Below, piece after piece: positions 37,497 through 45,487 of a DNA stretch of 52,780 nucleotides. The notes beneath the pieces are model-generated. The model saw nothing but the letters and a program-made list of their open reading frames with translations. It did not search any database and had not been told where the DNA came from. How positions within the stretch are numbered: the first letter of the stretch is position 1; each line of letters begins with the position of its first letter. The position numbers and the translations under genes are program-made. Location: positions 1 through 52,780 of the forward strand of contig NZ_LACC01000048.1 in the NCBI RefSeq assembly GCF_000967965.1, read 5' to 3'. Origin of the DNA: Pseudomonas fluorescens. GTDB lineage: Bacteria > Pseudomonadota > Gammaproteobacteria > Pseudomonadales > Pseudomonadaceae.

Positions 37497-37631
37497 ACAC
37501 AGGCTGATTGTGATGGATTCAGTAACAGATCATTGTGACTTTGCGCGAGCATTGCGTAGGACTTCGGACTATTATCTGTACGAAGGGGCTACAGAACTTT
37601 GGCCGCTCGGCACTACCCTGAAGGGGGCACC

Positions 37632-37760
37632 ATGAAAGAGAAAATCCAAAACTGGCTGCATGACCTGGGCGTGGCTCTCGGTTTGATCGAACCGCCTCTG
37701 CAACCCGTGCCTGTTCGTACTGATGACGAACAACGTCGGCGCCAGCAGCGACGCCGGTAA
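37632..37760 (+). CDS. PA1414-family mini-protein / possible SicX-type transcript
   Basis: 42 codons from ATG with AAGGGGG upstream: 'MKEKIQNWLHDLGVALGLIE', then a Pro-rich stretch and a C-terminal run of Arg and Gln. The N-terminal part would form an amphipathic helix. It is recognised from memory as the PA1414 family. In P. aeruginosa the PA1414 locus has been described as specifying an oxygen-responsive small RNA (SicX), so the transcript may matter more than the peptide. The neighbours downstream match the PA1418-PA1422 set, supporting orthology. A REP hairpin follows. Confidence 0.75.
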   Translation: MKEKIQNWLHDLGVALGLIEPPLQPVPVRTDDEQRRRQQRRR

Positions 37761-37793
37761 TGGCAGATATCATCTGACAGGTGAAAGGTTTCC

Positions 37794-37822
37794 CGTGGCG
37801 AGGGAGCAAGCTCCCTTGCCGC
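37794..37822. repeat. REP hairpin after the PA1414-like gene
   Basis: GGCGAGGGAGC-AA-GCTCCCTTGCC, one G/T wobble position. It sits between the PA1414-like gene and the convergent ACP-like gene and could end either transcript. Confidence 0.8.
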
Positions 37823-37846
37823 TTCGTGTACGTTTGATCACCAGCC

Positions 37847-38098
37847 TTAGTACCGCCCGATCTCCAGCAAAAACCGGCTCAAATCATTCGCCGTCCTGGC
37901 GGTCTTGAGCATCCGGTCTTCCTCTACCGTAAACGCCGTGACACCCAGTTCATCTTCCAGATGGAAGATCAGCTCTTCGATATCTTTTTTATCCAATCCC
38001 AACTGCGCCAGGCTGGCGTTGTCGTCGAAGTCATCCCGGCCTTCCAGCAGGCGGCTGATGTAGCGATGTACGACAGCACGAAGGGCAGCTTCTTTCAT
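37847..38098 (-). CDS. Acyl-carrier-protein-like protein lacking the phosphopantetheine serine
   Basis: 83 residues, the length and helix pattern of an acyl carrier protein. 'LAQLGLDKKDIEELIFHLED' and 'ELGVTAFTVEEDRMLKTART' align with the ACP helix II region, where the normal motif is LGxDSLxxVEL. The serine that takes 4'-phosphopantetheine is replaced by lysine. It therefore cannot carry an acyl group in the usual way and may act as a protein-interaction module. The ATG at 38098 has the expected N-terminus. It is downstream of the MBL hydrolase gene (70 bp), possibly in its transcript. Confidence 0.8.
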   Translation of the reverse strand: MKEAALRAVVHRYISRLLEGRDDFDDNASLAQLGLDKKDIEELIFHLEDELGVTAFTVEEDRMLKTARTANDLSRFLLEIGRY

Positions 38099-38168
38099 GA
38101 TCGTTCTTCGAGGAAGTGGGTGTAGTTCTTCCTGCCGGTGCAGTTCCTGCCGTTGAGTACAGCAGGCT

Positions 38169-38894
38169 TTAGGCGTGTGAGCGCTGCCATTCGTCAATCA
38201 TGCTGCGCAAATGTTCCCCGGAAAAACTGCCGAAATGCCCGCCATGCACCGTGCGGATCGATAGCGCGTGCAAGCGTTGCAGGCTGCGGGCGTAGTCATC
38301 GAGGTTGGAGTGGTAGGCGTCTTCGATCAGCGGGCCGTCGTAGATGATGTCGCCGCTGAACAGGGTCTCGGTGGCGGCTTCGTACAGGCAGATGCCACCC
38401 GGTGAGTGTCCCGGTGTGTGCACGACCTGCAACACCCGATTACCCAGGTCCAGCACATCCCCATCTTCGACAAACCCCGTGGCCGGTGCGGCCTTGACCC
38501 GGTATTCGGCGTAGCACAGCGGGCAATCGGGGTGCGCCTCGAACATGTCGTCGCCGACGAAGGCTTTGCTCAGGTCGTTGTCGCCATCGGGGGCGGCGAG
38601 AATGTCCGCCTCGGCCGGGTGCACCAGCCGTTCAGCGAATTCGTGATGACCGGCGATGTGATCGAAATGGCAGTGGCTGGCCACGGCCACCAGCGGCCGT
38701 TCGGTGATCCACGGCAGTTGTTCGCGCAGGCTGACCAGTCCCGAGCCGCTATCCAGCAGCAGGTCTTTGTTACGGCCCTGGATGTGCCAGAGGTTGCAGC
38801 GGTAGAAGGGGCGGATGTACGGCTCGTGAATCAAGCGGATGCCGTCGCTGAGATGTTTGACTTCGAACCAATGATCGCGGCTGACGATCTTCAT
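38169..38894 (-). CDS. MBL-fold metallo-hydrolase
   Basis: 241 residues. The zinc-binding motif is complete: His74-Cys-His76-Phe-Asp78-His79, then 'HTPGHSPGG', 'LFSGDIIYDGP' and a final His in 'VHGGHFGSF'. The insert with 'CPLCYAEYRVK' around residue 120 is unusual and adds two cysteines. The substrate is unknown; glyoxalase II-like thioester or lactone hydrolysis is possible. No signal peptide. The ATG at 38894 (GGAGAA upstream) follows a terminator, so it has its own promoter. Confidence 0.9.
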   Translation of the reverse strand: MKIVSRDHWFEVKHLSDGIRLIHEPYIRPFYRCNLWHIQGRNKDLLLDSGSGLVSLREQLPWITERPLVAVASHCHFDHIAGHHEFAERLVHPAEADILAAPDGDNDLSKAFVGDDMFEAHPDCPLCYAEYRVKAAPATGFVEDGDVLDLGNRVLQVVHTPGHSPGGICLYEAATETLFSGDIIYDGPLIEDAYHSNLDDYARSLQRLHALSIRTVHGGHFGSFSGEHLRSMIDEWQRSHA

Positions 38895-38913
38895 GAGCAG
38901 TTTTCTCCAGACG

Positions 38914-38949
38914 AAAAAAACGAGTGCGGCAACCGACGCCACACTCGTC
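38914..38949 (-). terminator. Intrinsic terminator of the symporter gene
   Basis: On the minus strand, ACGAGTGTGGC pairs with GCCGCACTCGT (one mismatch) followed by seven U. It lies 30 bases after the symporter stop and before the MBL gene. Confidence 0.88.
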
Positions 38950-38978
38950 GAAGAAAGCATCAAGTCGTTATGTTCAGC

Positions 38979-40358
38979 TTAGGCCGCGCTGGCCACAGTC
39001 ACCGGGCGACGGGACAGCAGGCTGACTGCAACAAAGCTCACCAGGCCTACACCGAGGCTGTAGTAGATCGGGGTATTGGCATCCAGACCATCCTTGAACA
39101 TGAACAGCAGGGCAGTGGCGAAGCCCATGCCCATGCTGGCGATGGCGCCGGCGGTGGTGGCACGTTTCCAGAAGATCGCACCGATCAGCGGGATCAGCAT
39201 GCCGCCTACCAGCAGGTTGTACGCCAGGGTCAGGGCGCTGATCACGTCGTTCACGACCAGAGCGATACCCAGCACCACAATACCGGTCAGCATGGTGACC
39301 AGGCGGTTCAGGCCCAGGCTCGACTGTTTACCGCCGCGCAGTTTCGGCAGCAGGTCTTCGGTCAGGGTGGTGGCAGCGGCCAGCAGGCCAGCGCTGGCGG
39401 TGGACATCATGGCGGCCAGTGCAGCAGCAATCACCAGACCACGGATACCGTCCGGCAGCGACAGTTTGACGATGGCGGCGAAGGCGTTGTTGACGTTATC
39501 CAGATCCGGGATCAGCACGTGAGCGGCCATGCCGATCAGGGCGCAGGCCAGACCATAAACGATGCAGTAGATACCGGCAGCAGTACCGGCAACCTGAGCC
39601 ACTTTAGCGGTCTTGACGGTGAACACCCGTTGCCAGATGTCCTGACCGATCAGGATCCCGAAGAAGTAGATCATGAAGTAGGTGATGATGGTGTCCCAAC
39701 CGATGGTGGTGAAGCTGAAGGCGGTTGCCGGCAGTTTCAATACCAACTCATCCCAGCCGCCAACGCGGTACAGGCAGATCGGCAACAGGATGAACATCAG
39801 GCCGACTGTCTTGATCACGAACTGGACGATGTCGGTCAGGGTCAGGGACCACATGCCACCGATTGCCGAGTAGATCACCACGACGCCACCGCCGAGCAGA
39901 ACGGACACCCAGAATGGCAGGCCGAACAGCACTTGCAATACGGTGCCGATCGCCAGGATCGAAACCACGCCGATCATCAGCGCGTAGGCCAGCATGATCA
40001 CCGCGCTCGCGGAGCGGGCCATCGGGTTGTAGCGTTTTTCCAGGACCTGGGTAACGGTGTAGATCTTCAGTTTCAGCAGCGGTTTGGCGAGGAACAGGTT
40101 CAGCGCCACGATCCCGCAACCCAGGGCCGCACATAGCCAGAAACCGGAGATGCCATGCACGTAGCCCAGACGCACGGTGCCCACGGTGGACGCGCCGCCC
40201 AGGACGGTGGCAGCCATGGTGCCCATGTACAGGCTTGGGCCGAGGTTGCGACCGGCGACCAAAAAGTCTTCGTTGGTCTTGGCCTTGCGCATGCCGTAGT
40301 AGCCGAGTATCAGCATCGCGGCGGCGTAGATGAGTACGACGAATAAATCCAAAGCCAT
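38979..40358 (-). CDS. Sodium:solute symporter (SSS family)
   Basis: 459 residues, about 13 hydrophobic helices, with SSS landmarks: 'GGASTVGTVRLGYVHGISGF' near residue 54, 'VVVIYSAIGGMWSLTLTDIVQF' near 155-180 and 'ALAAMMSTASAGLLAAATTL' near 315. It resembles the symporter encoded next to gbuA in P. aeruginosa (PA1418). Together with the NCS1 permease it probably brings guanidinobutyrate or a related compound into the cell; which one does so is not known. The ATG at 40358 has GGAG upstream. Confidence 0.9.
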   Translation of the reverse strand: MALDLFVVLIYAAAMLILGYYGMRKAKTNEDFLVAGRNLGPSLYMGTMAATVLGGASTVGTVRLGYVHGISGFWLCAALGCGIVALNLFLAKPLLKLKIYTVTQVLEKRYNPMARSASAVIMLAYALMIGVVSILAIGTVLQVLFGLPFWVSVLLGGGVVVIYSAIGGMWSLTLTDIVQFVIKTVGLMFILLPICLYRVGGWDELVLKLPATAFSFTTIGWDTIITYFMIYFFGILIGQDIWQRVFTVKTAKVAQVAGTAAGIYCIVYGLACALIGMAAHVLIPDLDNVNNAFAAIVKLSLPDGIRGLVIAAALAAMMSTASAGLLAAATTLTEDLLPKLRGGKQSSLGLNRLVTMLTGIVVLGIALVVNDVISALTLAYNLLVGGMLIPLIGAIFWKRATTAGAIASMGMGFATALLFMFKDGLDANTPIYYSLGVGLVSFVAVSLLSRRPVTVASAA

Positions 40359-40424
40359 TGTTGCGTGTCTCCGATTGTCTTTTTTATGTGAGGCTGAAAA
40401 TCAATCCCTGTGGGAACATCAATT

Positions 40425-40518
40425 CCTGTGGGAGCGTGGCTTGCCCGCGAAGGGAGCGCCGCGGTCCACCAGGCAGACCGCGTTATCGTTCATCGCGGGC
40501 AAGCCACGCTCCCGCAGG
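40425..40518. repeat. REP pair (BIME)
   Basis: CCTGTGGGAGCGTGGCTTGC... at 40425-40450 and its inverted copy at 40493-40518 (one mismatch), between the NCS1 permease stop and the symporter start. It may reduce read-through so that the symporter is expressed differently from the gbuA-permease run. Confidence 0.88.
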
Positions 40519-40548
40519 TAATGTGTTGACCACAGGTAATGCGTTGAA

Positions 40549-42060
40549 TCAGGCGGCTTGACGCATCGCCGGTTTAGCGAGCGAATCCGTGCTCTGGCTG
40601 CGTGAATCGTTCGGACCGAACACTGCGCTCGACTCCGGGAACAGGCTCAGCAGCGCCAGGTACACCAGCGAGGCCAGGCCCAGGGTCACCGGCAAGCTGA
40701 TGTCGATACCACCGGCCATTTCGCCCAGTGGCCCGACAAACTGACCCGGCAGGTTCACGAAGCACAGGCCGACGGCCGCGCTCGGGATCCAGGCACCCAG
40801 GCCACGCCAGTTCCAGCCGTGGGTGAACCAGTAGCGGCCACCTTTCTCGCCGCGGGTGAACACTTGCAGGTCATCCGGGCAGTAGAAGCCGCGACGCACC
40901 AGCAGGCCGATGATCATGATCACCATCCACGGGGTGGTGCAGGTGATGATCAGCACGGCGAAGGTCGACACGCTCTGCACCAGGTTGGCCGCGAAGCGCC
41001 CGATGAAGATGAAGGCAATCGACATCACACCGATCAGCAGCGTGGCCTTGACCCGCGACAGCACCCGAGGGAACACGCTGGACATGTCCAGGCCGGTGCC
41101 ATAGAGCGAGGTGGTGCCGGTGGACATGCCACCAATCACCGCGATCAGGCACACCGGCAGGAAGAACCAGCTCGGCGATACCGCCAGCAGACCACCGACA
41201 TAGTTGTTGGCCGCGATGTAGTCCGGTGCCTTGATCGCCACGATGGTCGCGGTGGCCAGGCCGAACAGGAACGGGATGAACGTCGCGATCTGCGAAATCA
41301 CCACCGCCGCCATGATGCGGCGCTTGGAGGTGTCACGCGGAATGTAGCGCGACCAGTCGCCGAGGAACGCACCGAAGGAAATCGGGTTGCTCATCGCCAC
41401 CAGCGCAGCGCCAATGAACGCGGCCCAGAAACCGGGTTGCCCCATGTTGACGGTGCCGGCGTAGTTCGCATCGAAGGGACCGGCGAAGGCGAAGATGCCC
41501 AGCAGGAACAGCAGGCTGGCACTCCACACCGCGATCTTGTTGACCCACAGCAGGAAGCGAAATCCATAGATACATACGGTCAGTACCAGGATCGCGAACA
41601 GACCGTAGGCCAGGCCCAGGGTCAGGTCGGTTTCCGGCAGGCCGATCAGGCGTTTGGCGCCTCCGATCAGCGCATCCCCCGAACTCCACACCGAGAGCGA
41701 GAAGAAGGCGATGGCGGTCAACAGCGACAGGAACGAACCGACGATCCGCCCGTGCACGCCGAAGTGCGCCCCGGAAGATACGGCGTTGTTGGTGCCATTG
41801 ATCGGGCCGAACAGGCCCATTGGCGCGAGGATCAGCGAACCCAGCAATACGCCCAGCACAATCGCCCAGACGCCCGCCTGGAAAGACAGGCCGAACAGTA
41901 CCGGGAAGCTGCCGAGGACGGCGGTTGCAAAGGTGTTGGAACCCCCGAAGATCATCCGGAACAAGTCCGTCGGGCCTGCGGTGCGTTCGCTGTCCGGGAG
42001 CTGTTCGACCCCGTAGGTTTCAATTTGCGTAAGGCTTTGGTCGTTGTTGTTGTTATTCAT
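40549..42060 (-). CDS. NCS1/cytosine permease family transporter
   Basis: 503 residues, about 12 helices, of the nucleobase:cation symporter-1 family ('GVLLGSLILAPMGLFGPINGTNNAVSSGAHFG', key part GPINGTNNAVSSG, near residue 90-110; 'SFGAFLGDWSRYIPRDTSKR' near 220-240). The GDWSRY motif is characteristic. In the gbu locus of P. aeruginosa (PA1419) a similar transporter is present. The substrate here is likely a guanidino or ureide compound rather than cytosine. The ATG at 42060 follows GGAGCTGATC. Confidence 0.92.
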   Translation of the reverse strand: MNNNNNDQSLTQIETYGVEQLPDSERTAGPTDLFRMIFGGSNTFATAVLGSFPVLFGLSFQAGVWAIVLGVLLGSLILAPMGLFGPINGTNNAVSSGAHFGVHGRIVGSFLSLLTAIAFFSLSVWSSGDALIGGAKRLIGLPETDLTLGLAYGLFAILVLTVCIYGFRFLLWVNKIAVWSASLLFLLGIFAFAGPFDANYAGTVNMGQPGFWAAFIGAALVAMSNPISFGAFLGDWSRYIPRDTSKRRIMAAVVISQIATFIPFLFGLATATIVAIKAPDYIAANNYVGGLLAVSPSWFFLPVCLIAVIGGMSTGTTSLYGTGLDMSSVFPRVLSRVKATLLIGVMSIAFIFIGRFAANLVQSVSTFAVLIITCTTPWMVIMIIGLLVRRGFYCPDDLQVFTRGEKGGRYWFTHGWNWRGLGAWIPSAAVGLCFVNLPGQFVGPLGEMAGGIDISLPVTLGLASLVYLALLSLFPESSAVFGPNDSRSQSTDSLAKPAMRQAA

Positions 42061-42115
42061 GATCAGCTCCGATCATAAAGGCGCGCTCATCGTGCGTGAG
42101 CGTCACCTGTGTTGG

Positions 42116-42538
42116 CTAAGGGGTTGGCAGCCCTTCCGGCATCGCGGACAAATGTTCGTGGCAGGCCAGCCATAGGCCTTGTTGTTCTTGGCCAGACGCT
42201 TGTTTCTTGAAAACAATCGTCTCGCGCTCCTGGCTGAAGTGTTGCTCCCCTTGCATGCGCAACTCGGTGGCTACGTCATGGATGAAAATCGCCACGTCAC
42301 CCTGCAGGCTGACGAAAGCGTTGCTTGAGGTGCACGAGAGCACCTCGAAGCCATCCTCAGAGCGCCAGCCGTCCCACATCGCCTGATAGGCGTCGCGCGA
42401 CAGCAGGGGCTGTTCGAGGGTGTAGAAGACGAAGCTGGCATTGGCGCTGAACGCGCCGAAGTAGGCTTCGCGATCGTTACGGGCAAAAGCGGACACCAGA
42501 TCGGCGGCGGCTTTGAGCACCTGATCACGTTCGTTCAT
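42116..42538 (-). CDS. NTF2-like / SnoaL-like small protein
   Basis: 140 residues with the helix-plus-curved-sheet pattern of NTF2-like proteins: 'AAADLVSAFARNDREAYFGA', 'FVFYTLEQPLLSRDAYQAMW', 'GDVAIFIHDVATELRMQG'. No catalytic residues can be assigned. It lies nine bases after gbuA and before the permease gene, as in P. aeruginosa (PA1420), so a role in guanidinobutyrate use is likely though unknown. The ATG at 42538 has GAGG upstream. Confidence 0.85.
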   Translation of the reverse strand: MNERDQVLKAAADLVSAFARNDREAYFGAFSANASFVFYTLEQPLLSRDAYQAMWDGWRSEDGFEVLSCTSSNAFVSLQGDVAIFIHDVATELRMQGEQHFSQERETIVFKKQASGQEQQGLWLACHEHLSAMPEGLPTP

Positions 42539-42547
42539 GACCAATCC

Positions 42548-43498
42548 TCAGCGGTGGACTACGCCAGGCAGTACGCAGAGCATTTCGTACAGCAGGTTGG
42601 CGGCCAGCAGCGAGGTGTTGCCGGAGGTGTCGTAAGCGGGCGAGACTTCTACCAGATCGCAACCGACCAGGTCGAGGCCTTGGCAGCCACGAACGATCTC
42701 GATTGCCTGAATGGTCGTCAGACCGCCGATTTCCGGGGTACCGGTACCCGGTGCCCAGGCAGGGTCGATGCCGTCGATGTCGAAGCTGAGGTAAACAGGA
42801 CCGCCGCCGACTTTTTCGCGGACTTCAGCCATCAAAGGCTCCAGCGATTTGTGCCAGCACTCTTCAGCCTGAACCACACGGAAGCCCTGGTTGCGGCTCC
42901 AGTTGAAGTCGTCAGCGGTGTAGCCTTGGGCACGCAGACCGATCTGCACGACACGGTCCGGATCCAGCAGGCCTTCTTCAACGGCGCGACGGAAGGTGGT
43001 GCCGTGGGCGATCTTCTCGCCGAACATGTGATCGTTCACATCGGCATGGGCGTCGATGTGTACCAGGCCGACCTTGCCGTGCTTTTTATGGATGGCACGC
43101 AGGATCGGCAGGGTGATGGTGTGGTCGCCGCCCAGAGTCAGGGGGATCACATCGTGTTCGAGGATGTTGTCGTAGGATTCTTCGATGATCCGTACGGCAT
43201 CCAGCAGGTTGAACGTGTTGATCGCGATATCGCCGATGTCAGCAACCGACAGCGAGTCAAACGGGGCAGCACCGGTGGCCATGTTGTACGGGCGGATCAT
43301 CACCGACTCGGCGCGGATTTCGCGAGGCCCGAAACGGGTGCCGGGGCGCAGCGATGTACCGATGTCCAGTGGCACGCCTACGAAGGCAGCGTCCAGGCCG
43401 GCAGCGGTATTCAAATGGGGGAGTCGCATCATGGTGGCGATGCCGCCGAAGCGCGGCATTTCGTTGCCGCCCAGTGGTTGGTGAAGAATCTTGTCCAC
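42548..43498 (-). CDS. gbuA: Guanidinobutyrase
   Basis: 316 residues of the ureohydrolase (arginase/agmatinase) family. The manganese ligands are visible in 'GGDHTITLP', 'HIDAHADVND' and 'SFDIDGIDPAWAPGTGTPE'. It should hydrolyse 4-guanidinobutyrate to 4-aminobutyrate and urea in the cytosol. Assignment to guanidinobutyrase rather than agmatinase rests on the neighbours (GbuR-type LysR, NCS1 and SSS transporters) matching the PA1418-PA1422 locus. The GTG at 43498 has GAGG eight bases upstream and begins 'MDKILHQPLGG'. Confidence 0.93.
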   Translation of the reverse strand: MDKILHQPLGGNEMPRFGGIATMMRLPHLNTAAGLDAAFVGVPLDIGTSLRPGTRFGPREIRAESVMIRPYNMATGAAPFDSLSVADIGDIAINTFNLLDAVRIIEESYDNILEHDVIPLTLGGDHTITLPILRAIHKKHGKVGLVHIDAHADVNDHMFGEKIAHGTTFRRAVEEGLLDPDRVVQIGLRAQGYTADDFNWSRNQGFRVVQAEECWHKSLEPLMAEVREKVGGGPVYLSFDIDGIDPAWAPGTGTPEIGGLTTIQAIEIVRGCQGLDLVGCDLVEVSPAYDTSGNTSLLAANLLYEMLCVLPGVVHR

Positions 43499-43622
43499 GG
43501 GTAGGGCCTCATCGTCGTTGTTTTATTTATGTCGGTTGCGCCATTCACGGGAGTACGGGCGAACCTTGTGGCGCCGATTCTGCGAAATGTAGTGGCCGGG
43601 AAGAATCGCTACGGGCAAATAC

Positions 43623-43646
43623 TTAGTTCAGATTTTTCTAAACTAA
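43623..43646. promoter_or_regulatory. Candidate GbuR operator
   Basis: Inverted repeat TTAGTT-C-AG / CT-A-AACTAA around ATTTTT. Position is 125 bp upstream of the gbuA GTG. LysR proteins usually bind such dyads, and known family sites contain T-N11-A. Confidence 0.45.
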
Positions 43647-43700
43647 TGGCTGGGACAGCGATAGACTTCACGCCATACGCTAAGCCCGATGCCAGGAGCA

Positions 43701-43800
43701 AACCTTGTGGGAGCGAGCTTGCTCGCGATGGCGGCGGGGCAGTCAACATTGATGTCGATTGTCATGCCCTCATCGCGAGCAAGCTCGCTCCCACAAGGTT
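43701..43800. repeat. Perfect REP pair (BIME) upstream of gbuR
   Basis: 30-bp arms 43701-43730 and 43771-43800 (AACCTTGTGGGAGCGAGCTT...) are exact inverted copies. The 40-bp centre is unique. The right arm ends 47 bp before the gbuR ATG, so the pair is probably transcribed in the gbuR leader or lies just before its promoter. Confidence 0.93.
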
Positions 43801-43847
43801 CTTTATCGACTGGAGCACTGCGCGTCACCTCGTTATCGGAGCCCGAC

Positions 43848-44741
43848 ATGGCCAACGCTTTACCCGACCTGAAACTATTGCGCATCTTCGTCAGCGTGGT
43901 GCGCCATCAGGGGTTCGCCAACGCCCAGCAGGAGCTCAATCTCTCGACGTCGGCCATCAGCACCTACATGAGCCAGCTCGAAGCAGCCCTCGGCCTGGTG
44001 CTGTGCCATCGCGGCCGTGGTGGTTTCAGCCTGACCAGCAAGGGCGAGCTGTTCCATCAGGAAACCCTGCGCCTGTTGGGCGAACTCGAAGGTTTCGAGC
44101 AGTACGCCGCCGCCCTCAAGGGCGAGTTGCGCGGTACCTTGAACCTCGGGGTGATCGACTCCACCGTCAGTGACAAGGCCCTGCCGTTCGCAGAGGCTAT
44201 CGGCGCCTACAGCCAGGAACACCCGGCGGTGCACTTGCACCTGTCGGTGATGAGCCCTTACGAATTGCAACTCGGGGTGCAGGACAACCGTCTCGACCTG
44301 GCCATCGGCGCGTTTTCCACGCGCATGAGCGGTCTGGTGTACATGCCGCTGTACCGTGAACAACACTGGTTGTATTGCAGCACGCGGCATCCGCTGTTCA
44401 ACGAGCGGCGCATTCCGGAACAAGTCATCACCCAGCAGCGCATGGTCGGTCGTGGCTACTGGAGCCAGGCCGAACTGGCGCGTCACGGCTTCAAGCACAG
44501 CGCCGCGACGGTAGAAAGTATGGAGGCCCAGTTGATTCTGGTGCTGTCCGGCGCCTACATCGGCTACCTGCCGGAGCACTACGCCCAGGCCTGGGCCGAC
44601 AAGGGTGACTTGCGGGTGTTGCTGCCGGCGACCTTTGGTTATCAGGCGCCGTTCTCGATGATCGTGCGCCGGGGCCGTAGCCGCGAGCCGCTGATCCAGA
44701 CGTTCCGCGATTTGCTTAAAGCCCAACTGAATCAGGCCTGA
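43848..44741 (+). CDS. gbuR: LysR family regulator GbuR
   Basis: 297 residues. Helix-turn-helix 'GFANAQQELNLSTSAISTYM' (about 19-38) and a LysR effector domain. It is divergent from gbuA, as in P. aeruginosa (PA1422), where GbuR activates gbuA with 4-guanidinobutyrate. The ATG at 43848 is used; an upstream frame in the REP element (from 43689) is not coding. The DTW gene starts four bases after its stop. Confidence 0.9.
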   Translation: MANALPDLKLLRIFVSVVRHQGFANAQQELNLSTSAISTYMSQLEAALGLVLCHRGRGGFSLTSKGELFHQETLRLLGELEGFEQYAAALKGELRGTLNLGVIDSTVSDKALPFAEAIGAYSQEHPAVHLHLSVMSPYELQLGVQDNRLDLAIGAFSTRMSGLVYMPLYREQHWLYCSTRHPLFNERRIPEQVITQQRMVGRGYWSQAELARHGFKHSAATVESMEAQLILVLSGAYIGYLPEHYAQAWADKGDLRVLLPATFGYQAPFSMIVRRGRSREPLIQTFRDLLKAQLNQA

Positions 44742-44745
44742 GAAG

Positions 44746-45342
44746 ATGTCCAGAATCCAATGCCCGCGCTGCCTGCGCCCGCAAAGCCACTGTCTGTGCC
44801 CGTTGATCCCGAGCCTCGACAGCCGCACCCGGGTGTTGCTGCTGCAGCATCCGAGCGAAGTGAACCATGCGCTGAATACGGCGCGATTGGCGGCGTTGGG
44901 CTTGAACAATGCCGAGTTGATCGTGGGCGAGGTGTTCGAGGATTTGCCGACGTTGTTGAGCCGGCCGGGGTATCAGGCGCGCTTGTTGTTTCCCGGCGAG
45001 GAGGCACAGCCGATGCAGGCTTATGCCGCGACAGACGAACCCTTGTTGTTGGTGGTCCCGGACGGCACCTGGCGCAAAGCGCGCAAGATGCTGCACCTCA
45101 ACCCGCTGCTGGCGGCGTTGCCCAGGGCGACGCTGGCCGCAGGCGGTGTGTCTCGTTATCGCCTGCGCAAGGCGCCGGGGCCGGGGGCGTTGTCGACGGT
45201 GGAGGCGATTGTGCAGGCGCTGGAAACCCTCGAAGCGCCGGCGACGTTTGCGCCGTTGTTGAAGCCGTTTGAAGCGTTGATCGAGGGGCAGATTGCGGCG
45301 ATGGGGGAGGAGGTTTATCAGCTTAACCATGGGCCGAAATAG
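44746..45342 (+). CDS. DTW-domain tRNA-uridine aminocarboxypropyltransferase-like protein
   Basis: 198 residues of the DTW (TapT/YfiP-type) family, which adds an aminocarboxypropyl group (acp3U) to tRNA uridine using SAM. The DTW motif is Asp106-Gly-Thr-Trp109 ('PDGTWRKARKM'). The N-terminal cysteines in 'CPRCLRPQSHCLCPL' (6, 9, 16, 18) probably bind zinc, and 'LLQHPSEVNHALNTARL' near residue 32 is also conserved. The specific position modified is not known. It follows gbuR with a four-base gap, so is likely co-transcribed although functionally unrelated. Confidence 0.88.
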   Translation: MSRIQCPRCLRPQSHCLCPLIPSLDSRTRVLLLQHPSEVNHALNTARLAALGLNNAELIVGEVFEDLPTLLSRPGYQARLLFPGEEAQPMQAYAATDEPLLLVVPDGTWRKARKMLHLNPLLAALPRATLAAGGVSRYRLRKAPGPGALSTVEAIVQALETLEAPATFAPLLKPFEALIEGQIAAMGEEVYQLNHGPK

Positions 45343-45361
45343 TCGGTGCCTGTCATGGCCC

Positions 45362-45452
45362 CATCGCGAGCAAGCTCGCTCCCACAGGTTCAGTGGCGTG
45401 CGCAGAACTTGAGTTCGACGCGGACATTGTGGGAGCGAGCTTGCTCGCGATG
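45362..45452. repeat. REP pair (BIME)
   Basis: CATCGCGAGCAAGCTCGCTC... (45362-45386) and its exact inverted copy (45428-45452), between the DTW gene and the end of the convergent lapC-like gene. Confidence 0.9.
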
Positions 45453-45487
45453 ACGGCAGCAAGATCACAACAGACTTTGAGGAGGGC

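Larger units (their letters stand above)
43499..43847. promoter_or_regulatory. gbuA-gbuR divergent promoter region
   Basis: 349 bp with no gene. It holds a candidate operator, TTAGTTCAGATTTTTCTAAACTAA (43623-43646 has eight of nine arm pairs), in an AT-rich patch, and a perfect BIME nearer to gbuR. The LysR product GbuR is expected to bind here. Confidence 0.55.

Noticed and set aside
37504..37517. CTGATTGTGATGGA as an Anr/FNR box for the PA1414-like gene
   Set aside because: Only the left half fits TTGAT-N4-ATCAA, and its spacing to the likely -10 (TATTAT at 37570) does not place it at -41.5.
43689..43847. Upstream extension of gbuR
   Set aside because: Translates the BIME palindrome; LysR N-terminus and start signal are at 43848.
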